Of a stretch of DNA of 64,000 bases, positions 42,850-52,274 are shown one piece after another. The position numbers were made by a program, and so were the translations under genes. Origin of the DNA: Aliagarivorans taiwanensis DSM 22990. GTDB taxonomy: Bacteria > Pseudomonadota > Gammaproteobacteria > Enterobacterales > Celerinatantimonadaceae. The notes below the pieces were generated by a model. That model was given only the letters and a program-made list of their open reading frames with translations. It did not search any database and had not been told where the DNA came from. Position 1 is the first letter of the stretch, and the number at the start of each line of letters is the position of its first letter. Location of the stretch: NCBI RefSeq assembly GCF_000429505.1, contig NZ_AUBZ01000017.1:1-64000 (forward strand), written 5' to 3'.

Positions 42850-44847
42850 ATGAGGATCACCACTCAGATTATCGTTGCCTTTGTAACGATTCTCGGGTTG
42901 TTCGTACTATCCAGTGTCGCTGCAATTTATCAAGTTTCCTCCGGCAGCCAGACGGTCAATCAACTGGTATCACAAAGTTCGCAGGTTGAGCGTGCCTCCG
43001 GACAACTTCGCAATCAGTTGTCTGCTTATCAACAGTCTGTACTCGCGCTATTGCAAAGCCATCAGCTAGCCCAGCAAAACGAATTCCAAGCCAGGCAAAG
43101 CGAGCTGCTCAGCGAGTTGCAGCAGCTGGCCGATGACCCGGTGCTTAGCCCTTACTTTGAGCAACAGGGCGCAGTGATTCAACAGCAAGTCCGCCAGCTT
43201 AGCGTGCTCAACCAAGATGTCGCCACTGCCCACTTCGACGGCCTGCGCCAGCAGCAGCAAACCATTGAGCTGCGCGACGAGCTGATGAACTTGGTGGCCA
43301 GTGCCAATACTGCCCTGGAGCGGGTCAGCAATCGCTATGTGCGCGACGATTACTATCTGCGCAAGCAGCTCGAAGAGTATCTGATGCTGCGTGATGGGCT
43401 CCTTACCAATACCACTCGGGCTTTCTTCGCCCAGCATAGCCAGCAGGTTAGTCATCTCAAAAACGTGATTGAGTCAGGTCAGGACAACTACCTGGATATG
43501 TTTGAGATCTTGATGGAAGACATTCCTCCACTGACCGGCGAGCTCGATCTGCAGCATGCCGAAGAGCAGTTCCGCGCGTTGCTGTTTGGCGAGAACAGCC
43601 TTCCCAGCCAACTGCTGGAGCATGCACAAAACCGCGAACGCATCGCCCAGGATCTGGAGCTGCAAAGCCAGCTGCTGTCGGCCATCGATAGCCAGGTGCG
43701 CGCGATGAGCCACGCGGCACAGCAAAATATGCAAGCCAACAGCGATCAGGTGCGAAGCAGCTTTGCCTTAGTGCTCAAGGGACAATTGGCAGTGATCGCA
43801 TTCTGTGTGTTGTTGGTGGCGGGTATTGGCTATTACCTGCGGTCGCAGATTATGGCGCCGCTAAATTACTGCCTCAAAGCCATGGGCCTGTTGGCCAAGG
43901 GCGACTTTAGCCAAAACATCACCACTCGCTGGCCTCAGGAGTTTGCCCACCTCACCGAGCAGCTCGAGCAGGTGATCCAAACCAACGGCGATCTGTTCGA
44001 CAAGATTAAGCGCCACAGTGAAGAGATCTATCAGGCCTCGCTAGAGACGGCCAAGCAGACCACCAGTGTCAAACAGGTGGGGGACCAGCAGCTCGACGCG
44101 GTCTCTACCATTGCCAGCGCGGTCTGCGAGCTGGAGCAAACCAGCCGCCATGTACAAACCTTAACTCAGCAGCACCTGACCAACAGTCAACAGATCAGCG
44201 CAGGCTCCAATACCGCCATGGAGGCAATGCAGCTATCTCACCAAAGTAACCAACAGCTCCAGCAACGGGTCGCCGAGAGCACTCAGGTTATTGCCGAAGT
44301 CTCGACCCACAGCCATGAGATCTCCGGGATCTTGGAGGTCATCGAAAACATCGCCAGCCAAACCAACCTGCTTGCGCTGAACGCAGCCATTGAAGCAGCG
44401 CGTGCCGGCGAGCTGGGGCGTGGTTTTGCGGTGGTCGCCGATGAAGTACGCGAGTTGGCGGGGCGCACCGCCCGGGCCACGGCAGAAATCCAAGAGATGA
44501 TTCAGCAGCTACAAACCGCGTCGCAGCGAGCGGTTAGCAGCATGGACAAATGCAGCGAGAACATGGCGCAGAACTTTCGCTATGTAGAGAGCAGCAAGCA
44601 GAGCATGGAGCAGATCAGTCAGCAGATTCAGCTGCAAGAGCAAGAGATGAACCAGATTGCGCTGTCCTCGGAAGAGCAGCATCGCGCTTGCGCCGATATC
44701 TCCACCTCGCTGGAGGGGATCACCAGTGCCTTTACCCAAGGTAATACCACCTCTGCCGAGGTGGCCAGGCAAAGCCAGCTTTTGGCCGAGCAAACCCTGG
44801 AACAGCAATCCGAATTAGAACTTATCAAAACCCGGGCCGTGGCCTGA
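42850..44847 (+). CDS. Methyl-accepting chemotaxis protein
   Basis: This 665-residue chemoreceptor has a first membrane helix ([21 protein letters not shown]), a large helical periplasmic domain (about 30-310) rich in Gln and Leu, and a second helix ([18 protein letters not shown], about 312-330). HAMP follows, then a cytoplasmic signalling coiled coil. The hairpin tip, at about 494-523, reads [23 protein letters not shown], the CheW/CheA contact region. The ATG at 42850 has AAGGAG in front; an upstream in-frame start would add 31 residues overlapping the porin terminator. It is transcribed with manA2 and the VasI-like gene (gaps 20 and 15 bp). It likely directs cells toward mannan products, either directly or through one of the orphan binding proteins. 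Confidence 0.93.
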   Translation: MRITTQIIVAFVTILGLFVLSSVAAIYQVSSGSQTVNQLVSQSSQVERASGQLRNQLSAYQQSVLALLQSHQLAQQNEFQARQSELLSELQQLADDPVLSPYFEQQGAVIQQQVRQLSVLNQDVATAHFDGLRQQQQTIELRDELMNLVASANTALERVSNRYVRDDYYLRKQLEEYLMLRDGLLTNTTRAFFAQHSQQVSHLKNVIESGQDNYLDMFEILMEDIPPLTGELDLQHAEEQFRALLFGENSLPSQLLEHAQNRERIAQDLELQSQLLSAIDSQVRAMSHAAQQNMQANSDQVRSSFALVLKGQLAVIAFCVLLVAGIGYYLRSQIMAPLNYCLKAMGLLAKGDFSQNITTRWPQEFAHLTEQLEQVIQTNGDLFDKIKRHSEEIYQASLETAKQTTSVKQVGDQQLDAVSTIASAVCELEQTSRHVQTLTQQHLTNSQQISAGSNTAMEAMQLSHQSNQQLQQRVAESTQVIAEVSTHSHEISGILEVIENIASQTNLLALNAAIEAARAGELGRGFAVVADEVRELAGRTARATAEIQEMIQQLQTASQRAVSSMDKCSENMAQNFRYVESSKQSMEQISQQIQLQEQEMNQIALSSEEQHRACADISTSLEGITSAFTQGNTTSAEVARQSQLLAEQTLEQQSELELIKTRAVA

Positions 44848-44867
44848 CAACATTTATGGAGTAAACA

Positions 44868-46055
44868 ATGCTAGAGATTCAAGGTGTGCAGCAACACTAC
44901 GACTGGGGTGGCCGTTGCTACATTCCGATGCTACTGGACTTGCCGGAGGCCTCTGCTCAGCCAGTGGCGGAGCTGTGGTTTGGCGATCACCCAAGCGGTG
45001 ATGCGCGCATTGCTGGCGACCACGCTTTTTCGGCGTGGCTAAAAGACTCGCCGGTAGAGCGCTTAGGGCAGGATTCGGTGGCGCGTTTTGGCCAACGTTT
45101 GCCTTATCTGTTAAAAGTGCTGGATGTGCGTCAGCCGTTGTCCATTCAGGTGCATCCATCCCTCAAGCAGGCCAAACAGGGCTTTGCCAGCGAGCGGGTA
45201 CAAGATCTGCCCGCTGAACAGTGTAATTACAAGGACGACAACCACAAACCAGAGCTGATGTTAGCGCTGTCCGACTTTTGGCTGTTACACGGTTTGAAAC
45301 GTCCTGAGCAGCTCGCGCTCATCTTCGATGACAACCCAAGCCTGAAGCGCTTGGAGAGCGTTTGGCAACACACGGACAACGCGGGCCTGGTGCAGCACTG
45401 CTTTTCGCTCAATGCCGATGAACTGGCTGAGGTGCTAGAGCCGATCATCGAGCGCCATTTGGCGAGTTATCTGGCGCGCGAGCTGCCTAAATCGAGCCCC
45501 TATTTCTGGCTCTGTCGGGCCTACCTACGCGCCCAGCAATCGGGGCAAGGCTTAGAAGCAGGGCTGCTGATGGTGCTGTTTCTGAACTTGGTGTATGTGG
45601 CGCCGGGGCAGGTGATCTTCCAAGATGCCGGTATTCCCCACGCCTATCTGGAAGGGCAGAACATTGAGCTGATGGCCAACTCTGATAACGTGCTGCGCGC
45701 TGGCCTCACCAGCAAGCGGGTGGATGTCAACGAGTTGCTCAAAGTAGCCGATTTCTCCGCCGCTGAAGCGACGCCGATTGAGCCGATCGAGCTGGCTGAT
45801 GGCGGTTTGGACTTTCCGGTGCCAGTGGATGACTTCCAGCTGATTGCCTATCAGCTCGAACCAGGTCAGCAGCTGGTGCTGGAAGCGGCTGAGAGTGGTA
45901 GCGTGTGGTTCTTACTCTCCGGTGAGCTTAGCCTGCAGCAGCAAAGTAAGTTGTGGCGTGAGGGCGAGGCCTACTATCAGCTTCCGGGTGAAAAGTCGCT
46001 GGTAAGTGCCCACTCATGCTGCAAGCTTTATCGAGCCAAGGCCAAGACCGAGTAA
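44868..46055 (+). CDS. manA: Mannose-6-phosphate isomerase, class I (second copy)
   Basis: This 395-residue zinc isomerase converts mannose-6-phosphate to fructose-6-phosphate. It opens IQGVQQHYDWGG and has AELWFGDHPSGDARI, LLKVLDVRQPLSIQVHPSLKQAKQGF, YKDDNHKPELMLAL, and FQDAGIPHAYLEGQNIELMANSDNVLRAGLTSKRVD. It clearly differs from the ManA at 19301, so the two are old paralogues or have separate origins. It lies 20 bp behind the chemoreceptor and 15 bp before a VasI-like gene. In the mannan pathway it would take the mannose-6-phosphate formed from GH130-derived mannose-1-phosphate, while the other copy serves the PTS. Confidence 0.94.
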   Translation: MLEIQGVQQHYDWGGRCYIPMLLDLPEASAQPVAELWFGDHPSGDARIAGDHAFSAWLKDSPVERLGQDSVARFGQRLPYLLKVLDVRQPLSIQVHPSLKQAKQGFASERVQDLPAEQCNYKDDNHKPELMLALSDFWLLHGLKRPEQLALIFDDNPSLKRLESVWQHTDNAGLVQHCFSLNADELAEVLEPIIERHLASYLARELPKSSPYFWLCRAYLRAQQSGQGLEAGLLMVLFLNLVYVAPGQVIFQDAGIPHAYLEGQNIELMANSDNVLRAGLTSKRVDVNELLKVADFSAAEATPIEPIELADGGLDFPVPVDDFQLIAYQLEPGQQLVLEAAESGSVWFLLSGELSLQQQSKLWREGEAYYQLPGEKSLVSAHSCCKLYRAKAKTE

Positions 46056-46070
46056 ATTCAAGGGGATACT

Positions 46071-46823
46071 ATGAAAACTCTCACCCATATCGTGGTTGCC
46101 AGTGGATTGGCGTTAAGTGGCAACCTGTATGCCGAGCCCTTGGCTGAACAACTGCTGCAGTGCAGTCAGGTGACCAGCCATATCGCTCGGCTTGAGTGCT
46201 ATGACAATCTGGCCTCGAACTTGACGACTACCGCAGCGGCGGGAGCAGGAGCAAGGCCAGGGCAAGGGCGCGACACCGTCGCGGCGAGTGCAGTGGTCAC
46301 TGAGCCGGTCGATAACGCCAGTGACAAGCAGGACGCCAGCGATATTGTGGCGAGCGTGCTTGGACTGAGTGATGCAGAGCCAAGCGGTGAGATTATTCAG
46401 CAGCAAGGCGCATGGACCGTGCAACAGCAAGCGCGGGACGGGCAGGCGCCGTCGCTGCTGTTCTCCGCGCCACTTAACCAAGCGCGCTCCAGTGCCAGCC
46501 CCGCAACCAAGCTGCAGCTTCGCTGCGAGGACGATCAGGCGAGCCTATCGATTAACTGGCGAGTGCACCTTGGGACCGATATCTATGTGACTAGCGGCAG
46601 TGCCGACAGCCGCGGTAAGCGCGAGAATTGGCGAGTGGCCGCCGACGAGCGCACCACGATTTACCCAAAATTTAATCAAGGCAAGCTGGCGGCTTTGCTG
46701 GCGATGGATCAGTATAAGGCGCAAACCCGCGCCCGCGCCGATGGCGTATTGGTGGCCATCTTCGATATCGATGGCCTGTCAGATCTGCTTGATCAGTTCC
46801 CGGGCCGCTGTGGGCTGGGTTAG
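46071..46823 (+). CDS. VasI/TagO-like secreted protein
   Basis: This 250-residue protein has a signal peptide (THIVVASGLALSGNLYA). A short cysteine-containing N-terminal segment follows (CSQVTSHIARLECYDNLA, a motif seen in several periplasmic proteins of this group), then a low-complexity middle. The C-terminal domain resembles VasI of type VI secretion clusters (KLQLRCEDDQASLSINWRVHLG, then VAIFDIDGLSDLLDQFPGRCGLG, with a paired Cys). No other type VI gene is near. Co-transcription with a chemoreceptor and ManA is unexpected, and its role here is open. The strong hairpin at 46845-46882 ends the transcript. Confidence 0.7.
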   Translation: MKTLTHIVVASGLALSGNLYAEPLAEQLLQCSQVTSHIARLECYDNLASNLTTTAAAGAGARPGQGRDTVAASAVVTEPVDNASDKQDASDIVASVLGLSDAEPSGEIIQQQGAWTVQQQARDGQAPSLLFSAPLNQARSSASPATKLQLRCEDDQASLSINWRVHLGTDIYVTSGSADSRGKRENWRVAADERTTIYPKFNQGKLAALLAMDQYKAQTRARADGVLVAIFDIDGLSDLLDQFPGRCGLG

Positions 46824-46844
46824 CTCAAGGCTGCGTGTCACTGC

Positions 46845-46886
46845 CATAAAAAAGGACTGGTTTGCGCCGGTCCTTTTTTATGGGAT
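46845..46886 (+). terminator. Strong terminator after the VasI-like gene
   Basis: A 16-bp stem (46845-46860 with 46867-46882, one G-U pair) around GGAC(T)GG, with a run of six T inside the right arm. Confidence 0.9.
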
Positions 46887-47166
46887 GCGCTGCAGAATGG
46901 AAGAAGCGTTTAGCAATCTTGCTTCAATAGCTATCAAAAGCCCCATTCCCCGCTAATACTTGATTGAGCTGTTGCGACTGTTAATTGCCTGTCGCTACAG
47001 CATGCACGATATGTTTTGAGTCTCTGTCGTTGAGCTGGTCTCCCAAACCAGCCCAGTAGTTTTAGGGGATGACCTTTCCGCTTTTTTCGCTACAACACAA
47101 TCTTCGAGCGAATCTAGCGGAAGTTCACACGTGCCATTGCGCACAATGTAACTACGGAGGACGTTC

Positions 47167-47985
47167 ATGAAAAAAGTGCAGGTTTCACCTTATAAAACCG
47201 GTCTGGACGAGGGAAACGCCTATTGGATGGCACGCCTGTCCAAAGAGGTTTATCGCAAGGTTTCCGAGGGCAACGCCATTCCCGATGAAGACAAGATCTT
47301 GGCGTCCCTCAAGGCCGACGACCCCAAGTTTTGCAGCGTGTTTGGGGTGGATAAGAACAGTGCCCAAGCGGCGCTAATCGAGCACGAAGACTACCTATGC
47401 ATGGCGTTTCGCGGCACCGATGAAACCCTCGATTGGTTAGATAACCTCAATGCCTTTGCCACCAAGCAGTTGTTTGGCGAGTTTCATCGCGGCTTTTGGC
47501 ATTCGGTGGAGGATGTGTGGCTGCCCATCTTTGACAAGTACCAACGGCTACTGGCCCAGCGCAAGCGTCCGCTGTTTATTACCGGACATAGCCTGGGCGG
47601 CGCCATGGCGACAATCGCCGCCGCCAAGCTGGTGCACGAAGACAAGCCCTTTACCAGCGTTTACACCTTCGGTCAGCCGCGCGCGCTGACCCGCGACACC
47701 GCGCAGTTCTTCAATGTGGAGTGCAAGTCTCGCTTTTTTCGGTTTCACAACAACAACGACATCGTTACCCGCGTGCCGGCCAGGGTAATGGGTTACAGTC
47801 ACGTGGGCAGTTATCTGTATATCACCGAAGAGAAACAGATCCATCAAGAAGTGGGCTTCTGGTTCAAGTTTGTCGACTACTTCGATGGCGCGATGAGCGC
47901 GCTAAAAGAGAAGGGCTTTGATGGTGTGGAAGACCACGACATTGATCGCTATTTAGAAGCGGTGGAGGCTTGGGAGCTGAACTAG
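47167..47985 (+). CDS. Class 3 lipase family protein
   Basis: This 272-residue alpha/beta hydrolase of the lipase class 3 family would cleave ester bonds in lipids. The nucleophile elbow is FITGHSLGGAMATIAAAKL with Ser142. VYTFGQPR and FRFHNNNDIVTRVPARVMGYSHVG give the usual aspartate and a downstream histidine. No signal peptide is visible, so it is cytoplasmic or exported by another route, for example as an effector. GGAGG stands in front of the ATG. It is a single-gene unit with a bidirectional terminator behind it at 48021-48051. The 280-bp gap before it holds nothing I can identify. Confidence 0.88.
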   Translation: MKKVQVSPYKTGLDEGNAYWMARLSKEVYRKVSEGNAIPDEDKILASLKADDPKFCSVFGVDKNSAQAALIEHEDYLCMAFRGTDETLDWLDNLNAFATKQLFGEFHRGFWHSVEDVWLPIFDKYQRLLAQRKRPLFITGHSLGGAMATIAAAKLVHEDKPFTSVYTFGQPRALTRDTAQFFNVECKSRFFRFHNNNDIVTRVPARVMGYSHVGSYLYITEEKQIHQEVGFWFKFVDYFDGAMSALKEKGFDGVEDHDIDRYLEAVEAWELN

Positions 47986-48020
47986 CCAGATGCGCTGTGA
48001 CGAATAAATAGAGAGACAAA

Positions 48021-48051
48021 AAAGGATCTGGGGCTCTACCTCAGATCCTTT
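48021..48051. terminator. Bidirectional terminator between lipase and fruA
   Basis: A 13-bp stem beginning AAAGGATCTG with one G-U pair and a 5-nt loop, A-rich on one side and T-rich on the other, between convergent genes. Confidence 0.85.
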
Positions 48052-48071
48052 CCTCGTTTAAGCGCCAGGAC

Positions 48072-49826
48072 TTAGGCCGCAGCAAGCTGCTGCTGGCTTT
48101 TCAGCGCCGCATAGCCGACACCAGTAACCAGCGTACCCGCAACAATCGCACCCAGATACAGCAGAACTGGACTAATCGCATTGGGGATAAGCAGCACAAA
48201 CAAGCCGCCGTGCGGAGCCAGTAGCTCTGCGCCGATTAGCATGCTGAGCGCGCCAGTTAATGCGCCGCCGGCCATACAGGCTGGGATAACTCGCATCGGG
48301 TCTTTCGCGGCAAACGGGATCGCACCTTCAGAGATAAAGCACCAACCCAGCGCAAATGAGGCCTTACCGGCTTCGCGCTCGCTGTCGCTAAACTTGGCTT
48401 TGGCGATAAAGGTCGCGACGCCCATGCCCAACGCTGGCACCATGCCTGCCGCCATCACTGCTGCCATCGGCTCATAGGTTTGGCTGCCGAGCAGGCCCAC
48501 ACCGAAGGTATAAGCGGCTTTGTTCACTGGGCCGCCCATGTCGAAGCACATCATCGCGCCGAGCAGGATGCCTAGCAAGATGGCGTTGGCATCGCCCATG
48601 TTGTTGAGGAAGGTGGTCAGGCCGTCCATCACCGAGGCGACGGGCTTGCCGATGATGTAGATCATCACCAAGCCGCTGACCAGGGTTGCCAGGAAGGGCA
48701 CGATCAAGATCGGCTTCAAGGCCTCCATGGAGCTGGGGAGCTTGATGTTATCGACCATCCATTTGGCTAAGTAACCGGCCAGGAAGCCAGAGAGGATCCC
48801 GCCGAGGAAACCCGCGCCAATGCTGCTGGCTAGCATACCGCCCACCAAGCCGGGTGCCAGACCCGGGCGATCGGCAATCGAGTAGGCGATGTAGCCCGAC
48901 AGTACCGGTACCATCAAGGCAAAGGCCGACGCGCCACCGATGCTCATCAGCGCGGCGGCCAAAGTGCCCTCTTGTTGGAAGGCCTCGATACCAAACACAA
49001 ACGACAGCGCAATACACAAACCACCAGCGACCACCAAGGGCAGCATATGCGATACCCCGGTCATCAAATGCTTGTAGACGCCGGTTTTCTCCTGCTTGCT
49101 ATCGCTGGGTTGACTGGTGTTGCCCTGATGCTGATACACGCTGGCTTGTTGCGTGGCGGCGGCAAGGGTCTCTTGGGTCTTCTTCAAGGCGTTGCCGGTG
49201 GAGGTTTTGTACACGCGCTTGCCGTCGAAGCGGGCCATGTCTACCTCGATATCGGCGGCAATAATCACCAAATCTGCGGCGGCGATCTCTTGCTCGCTCA
49301 GGGTATTCTTAGCGCCCACTGAGCCACGGGTTTCAATCTTGATCTGATGACCTTGCTTGCTGGCGCCTTCCTCCAGCGCTTCGGCTGCCATAAAGGTATG
49401 GGCAACCCCGGTTGGGCAGGCGGTAATGCCCACGATATTTAGCGCATCGCCAGAGTTGCTTGGCTGAGTTGTTGGCATCTCGCTAGCTGCGGGCGCGCTG
49501 GCGGTAAAGGGGGCGAGCTTGCTAAGCGCATCGCCCAAGAAGGCTTTCGGGTTGGCCAGCAGTTCGCTCATCTCCGCCACATAGACCTGTTTGCCGTTAA
49601 AGCGCTGCAGTTCCAGTTGGTTGCGAATGCTGGTATCGGCCACCACAATCACCTTATCGACGGTAGCCAGTTGCTTTCCGTCAATCAAGCTGTTGCTGTC
49701 TAAGCTGCTGTGGCATTCCAGCACGATATTATGGTCTTGTTCCTTGGCTGCTCGTGTCAGCAGTTTCGCGGCCAACAGACTGTTGGCTACACCGCTCGGG
49801 CAAGCTGTTACGATGAGGGTAGTCAT
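48072..49826 (-). CDS. fruA: PTS fructose-specific EIIB'BC permease
   Basis: This 584-residue fructose permease takes up fructose as fructose-1-phosphate. Domains in order are an N-terminal EIIB' (about 1-100; IVTACPSGVANSLLAA), an active EIIB (about 125-225; GITACPTGVAHTFMAAEAL with the phosphorylated cysteine) and EIIC (about 245-584; GVSHMLPLVVAGG, GYIAYSIADRPGLAPGLVGG, FDMGGPVNKAAY, ISEGAIPFAAKDPMRVIPA). The B'-B-C order and length match enteric FruA. It is the last gene of fruBKA, four bases behind fruK, and is presumably repressed by Cra at the sites near 52085-52260. Confidence 0.96.
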   Translation of the reverse strand: MTTLIVTACPSGVANSLLAAKLLTRAAKEQDHNIVLECHSSLDSNSLIDGKQLATVDKVIVVADTSIRNQLELQRFNGKQVYVAEMSELLANPKAFLGDALSKLAPFTASAPAASEMPTTQPSNSGDALNIVGITACPTGVAHTFMAAEALEEGASKQGHQIKIETRGSVGAKNTLSEQEIAAADLVIIAADIEVDMARFDGKRVYKTSTGNALKKTQETLAAATQQASVYQHQGNTSQPSDSKQEKTGVYKHLMTGVSHMLPLVVAGGLCIALSFVFGIEAFQQEGTLAAALMSIGGASAFALMVPVLSGYIAYSIADRPGLAPGLVGGMLASSIGAGFLGGILSGFLAGYLAKWMVDNIKLPSSMEALKPILIVPFLATLVSGLVMIYIIGKPVASVMDGLTTFLNNMGDANAILLGILLGAMMCFDMGGPVNKAAYTFGVGLLGSQTYEPMAAVMAAGMVPALGMGVATFIAKAKFSDSEREAGKASFALGWCFISEGAIPFAAKDPMRVIPACMAGGALTGALSMLIGAELLAPHGGLFVLLIPNAISPVLLYLGAIVAGTLVTGVGYAALKSQQQLAAA

Positions 49827-49830
49827 AGTC

Positions 49831-50784
49831 TTATCCTTCTGTTTTGCTTAATTTGCTGAATGTGGTGTTGTCCAGAGTGGCTTGCAGCTTGTGCTGCGGC
49901 GGCACGCCAACGCCAACCTGGCTGACTGCTAGCGCGGAAAGCGCGGTGGCAAAGCGTAACTGCTCGGCCTCAACGTGGCCTTGGCTCAGCCCCCAGCAGA
50001 AACCAGCGACAAAGGTATCGCCTGCACCCACGGTGCTCACCACTTGCATCAGTGGCGGCTGTGCTTGATACCAGTTGCCTTGATGCAGCCACAGCACGCC
50101 TTGTTCTCCGCGGGAGATAACCACGTGGGCAATCCCGAGAGCTGCCAGCCGCTCGCCTTGTGCCTGAATCGCTGCGATATTCTCGAGCGGTTGACCACAC
50201 CATTGTTCCAATTCTTCCTGGTTGGGCTTGACCATGTAGGGGCCAGCCTGCAGCGCCTCCGTGAGCGCCTCCCGTGAACTGTCGACCAGTACCTTGGCGC
50301 CGGCCTGTTTGAGCTTGCTAACCAGCTGGCCAAACTGCGCCGGGCTTACCCCCGGCGGCAGACTACCGGCCATCACCACCCAAGGGTGGGTGTCAACCAG
50401 ACTCAGTAGCTTGGCTTCTAAGGCTTGCAGCGCTTGTGCGTCGATGGGCATACCCGGGAAGTTAACATCGGTGACCTGCTGCGAGGCTTCTACCAGCTTA
50501 ACGTTGGTGCGGGTCGCGCCGGGAACACGGATAAAGTGATCCTCGACCTCCAGTTGCTTGAACAGCTCTTCGAACGCCGAGGCATTGTCGAGCCCAAGAA
50601 AGCCGCTGACGCTGACATTAGCGCCCAGCTCCGCCAACACTTTCGCAACATTGACCCCTTTCCCGGCGGCGTGCAGGCTGGCGTAATCCACCAGATTCAC
50701 GCTGCCGCGGCTTAGCTGCTCCAGCGTGCCGGTAAGGTCCAGTGCGGGGTTGAGGGTGACGCAGAGAATACGTTGAGCAGTCAT
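49831..50784 (-). CDS. fruK: 1-phosphofructokinase
   Basis: This 317-residue PfkB-family kinase phosphorylates fructose-1-phosphate to fructose-1,6-bisphosphate. It opens ILCVTLNPALDLTGTL, then has the substrate loop HAAGKGVNVAKVLAELGANV, the WVVMAGSLPPGV strand, and the catalytic-anion-hole motif VVSTVGAGDTFVAGFCWGL near the C terminus. Length is typical. Its ATG overlaps the fruB stop (TAATG), and fruA follows after four bases, so translation of the operon is coupled. In many gammaproteobacteria FruK can also interact with Cra; whether it does here is unknown. Confidence 0.96.
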   Translation of the reverse strand: MTAQRILCVTLNPALDLTGTLEQLSRGSVNLVDYASLHAAGKGVNVAKVLAELGANVSVSGFLGLDNASAFEELFKQLEVEDHFIRVPGATRTNVKLVEASQQVTDVNFPGMPIDAQALQALEAKLLSLVDTHPWVVMAGSLPPGVSPAQFGQLVSKLKQAGAKVLVDSSREALTEALQAGPYMVKPNQEELEQWCGQPLENIAAIQAQGERLAALGIAHVVISRGEQGVLWLHQGNWYQAQPPLMQVVSTVGAGDTFVAGFCWGLSQGHVEAEQLRFATALSALAVSQVGVGVPPQHKLQATLDNTTFSKLSKTEG

Positions 50785-51935
50785 TAGCCTTCTCCCAAGC
50801 CGCTATCAATGGCGGCGCCAATGGCGGCTAAGGCATCTTGTGCGTCGGGGCCATCGGCGGTGAACTGCAGGCGATGTTGGGCTTTTACGCCGAGGGTCAT
50901 CACCTTCATCAGGCTCTTGGCGTTGACCGCTTTGCCTTCGCCATCGAGATTGCTCACGCTGATCTTGCTGGTGAATTTCTTGGCCTCGGCTACCAGCAGG
51001 GCGCCGGGACGGGCGTGCAGGCCATGGGCGTTGCGGATCTGGAACACTTGGGTGTTGCCATCGGCAGTGTCGGCGGCGGGGCTTTCCTCAGCCAACCCTT
51101 CCTGACCTAATAAGGTCTCAACCAGCGCTTGTGGCGCTAGCTGATGTAGTTGCGCTAAGTCGCCGTTAAAGCACAGCTCGGCGAGCTGCTCGAGTAGGGC
51201 ATCGCAGCTACGATTAGCGATCGCCAATGACAGCAACACCCGCATCGGTTGTGGGCTGTCTGCGTCGATGGCGGTGTCGGGCCGAATCACCGCAAGCGCT
51301 GACTTGCGGGCGCTGCTCTGCAGTTGGCTCAGCCATACGCCTTCGCCCAGATAGCTCTGCTGCGCACTTGCCGCTTCGCTCACCGCAGCACCGGTGACCA
51401 GTCCATGATTTTTCAGCAGGCCTGCAGCCAGTACCCGCGCTTGCAGCGCATCGCTAATGGGTAAGTTATCCAGCACCAGTTGCTGGTTAAAATCGATCGC
51501 TAACTGAGTTTCGCCATTGAGCAGGGCCAAGACAGCGTTGGTGCTATCGGCTTGTTTTAATGCCTGCTCAACGCCATCGGCACTGAGTACCCGGGTGAGT
51601 TGCTTGAGGATGGCCAGATGCTCATCTGATTTGGCGGCAATGCCAACGGCCAGATAAACGGTATTGCCATCGCCCCAATCCACGCCTTCGGCAAAGTGGT
51701 GCACGCTCACGCCGGTTTGCTTAACTTGGTCGCGGGTATCGGTGGTGCCGTGGGGGATTGCGATGCCGCTACCCAAGTAGGTAGAGGTTTGCGCTTCACG
51801 CGCCAGCATCCCCTCGACATATCCGGCAGCAACATTGCCAGACTGTTGCAGTGAGGCGGCCAGTTGGCGGATAGCCTGCTGTTTGTCGCTGGCCTGTTGG
51901 CCAAGCTGAATATTGTGTTCCTGTAAATCTAACAT
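50784..51935 (-). CDS. fruB: PTS fructose EIIA-HPr fusion (FPr/diphosphoryl transfer protein)
   Basis: This 383-residue soluble fusion passes phosphate from enzyme I to FruA. The N-terminal EIIA (about 1-145) has its histidine in GSGIAIPHGTTDT. A middle domain of about 140 residues follows; the C-terminal HPr (about 295-383) has NAHGLHARPGALLVAEAKKF with the active histidine. This EIIA-M-HPr layout and size match FruB of enterobacteria and vibrios. First gene of the fruBKA operon, divergent from cra, with three Cra-like sites in between. Both active histidines are present, so it should be functional. Confidence 0.95.
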   Translation of the reverse strand: MLDLQEHNIQLGQQASDKQQAIRQLAASLQQSGNVAAGYVEGMLAREAQTSTYLGSGIAIPHGTTDTRDQVKQTGVSVHHFAEGVDWGDGNTVYLAVGIAAKSDEHLAILKQLTRVLSADGVEQALKQADSTNAVLALLNGETQLAIDFNQQLVLDNLPISDALQARVLAAGLLKNHGLVTGAAVSEAASAQQSYLGEGVWLSQLQSSARKSALAVIRPDTAIDADSPQPMRVLLSLAIANRSCDALLEQLAELCFNGDLAQLHQLAPQALVETLLGQEGLAEESPAADTADGNTQVFQIRNAHGLHARPGALLVAEAKKFTSKISVSNLDGEGKAVNAKSLMKVMTLGVKAQHRLQFTADGPDAQDALAAIGAAIDSGLGEG

Positions 51936-52084
51936 CGGAGTCTCAACCTTTTTGGGGCGGTCTGCATGGCGTCTGAGCCTGCTACTTCGGCCGCTGTGTT
52001 CACTGTTTTCCCGCCGTGTTTTGCCTGGTCTTTACTGTTATGCGCGTTTCGCTGATTGCCATCTTCAACTTACTTTACCTTTAA

Positions 52085-52259
52085 GCTGAAACGATTCAGC
52101 AGGCTGCGCTAAAAAAAGCCGTGATGGTTAAGGTCAGGGCTAAACATAAGGGATAATGACAGGCTGAACCGTTTCAGCTAATATTGCAAATTGCTTGGAA
52201 AAGAACTTTCCGCTTAAGTGATCCTGTTCACATTTGATCGCCGAAAAGGATCGTTTCAG
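52085..52259. promoter_or_regulatory. Three Cra (FruR) operator sites between fruB and cra
   Basis: GCTGAAACGATTCAGC (52085-52100), GCTGAACCGTTTCAGC (52163-52178) and, inverted, GGATCGTTTCAGC (52247-52259) match the Cra consensus TGAA(A/T)C(G/C)NTTCA. The first two are near-palindromic. The third lies 15 bp before the cra ATG, suggesting self-control. Confidence 0.88.
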
Positions 52260-52274
52260 CGGCGAGGAGTAGAG

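Noticed and set aside
47167-47985. Lipase as a type VI effector paired with the VasI-like gene
   Set aside because: The genes are separated by a strong terminator and no VgrG, PAAR, adaptor or immunity gene is present.
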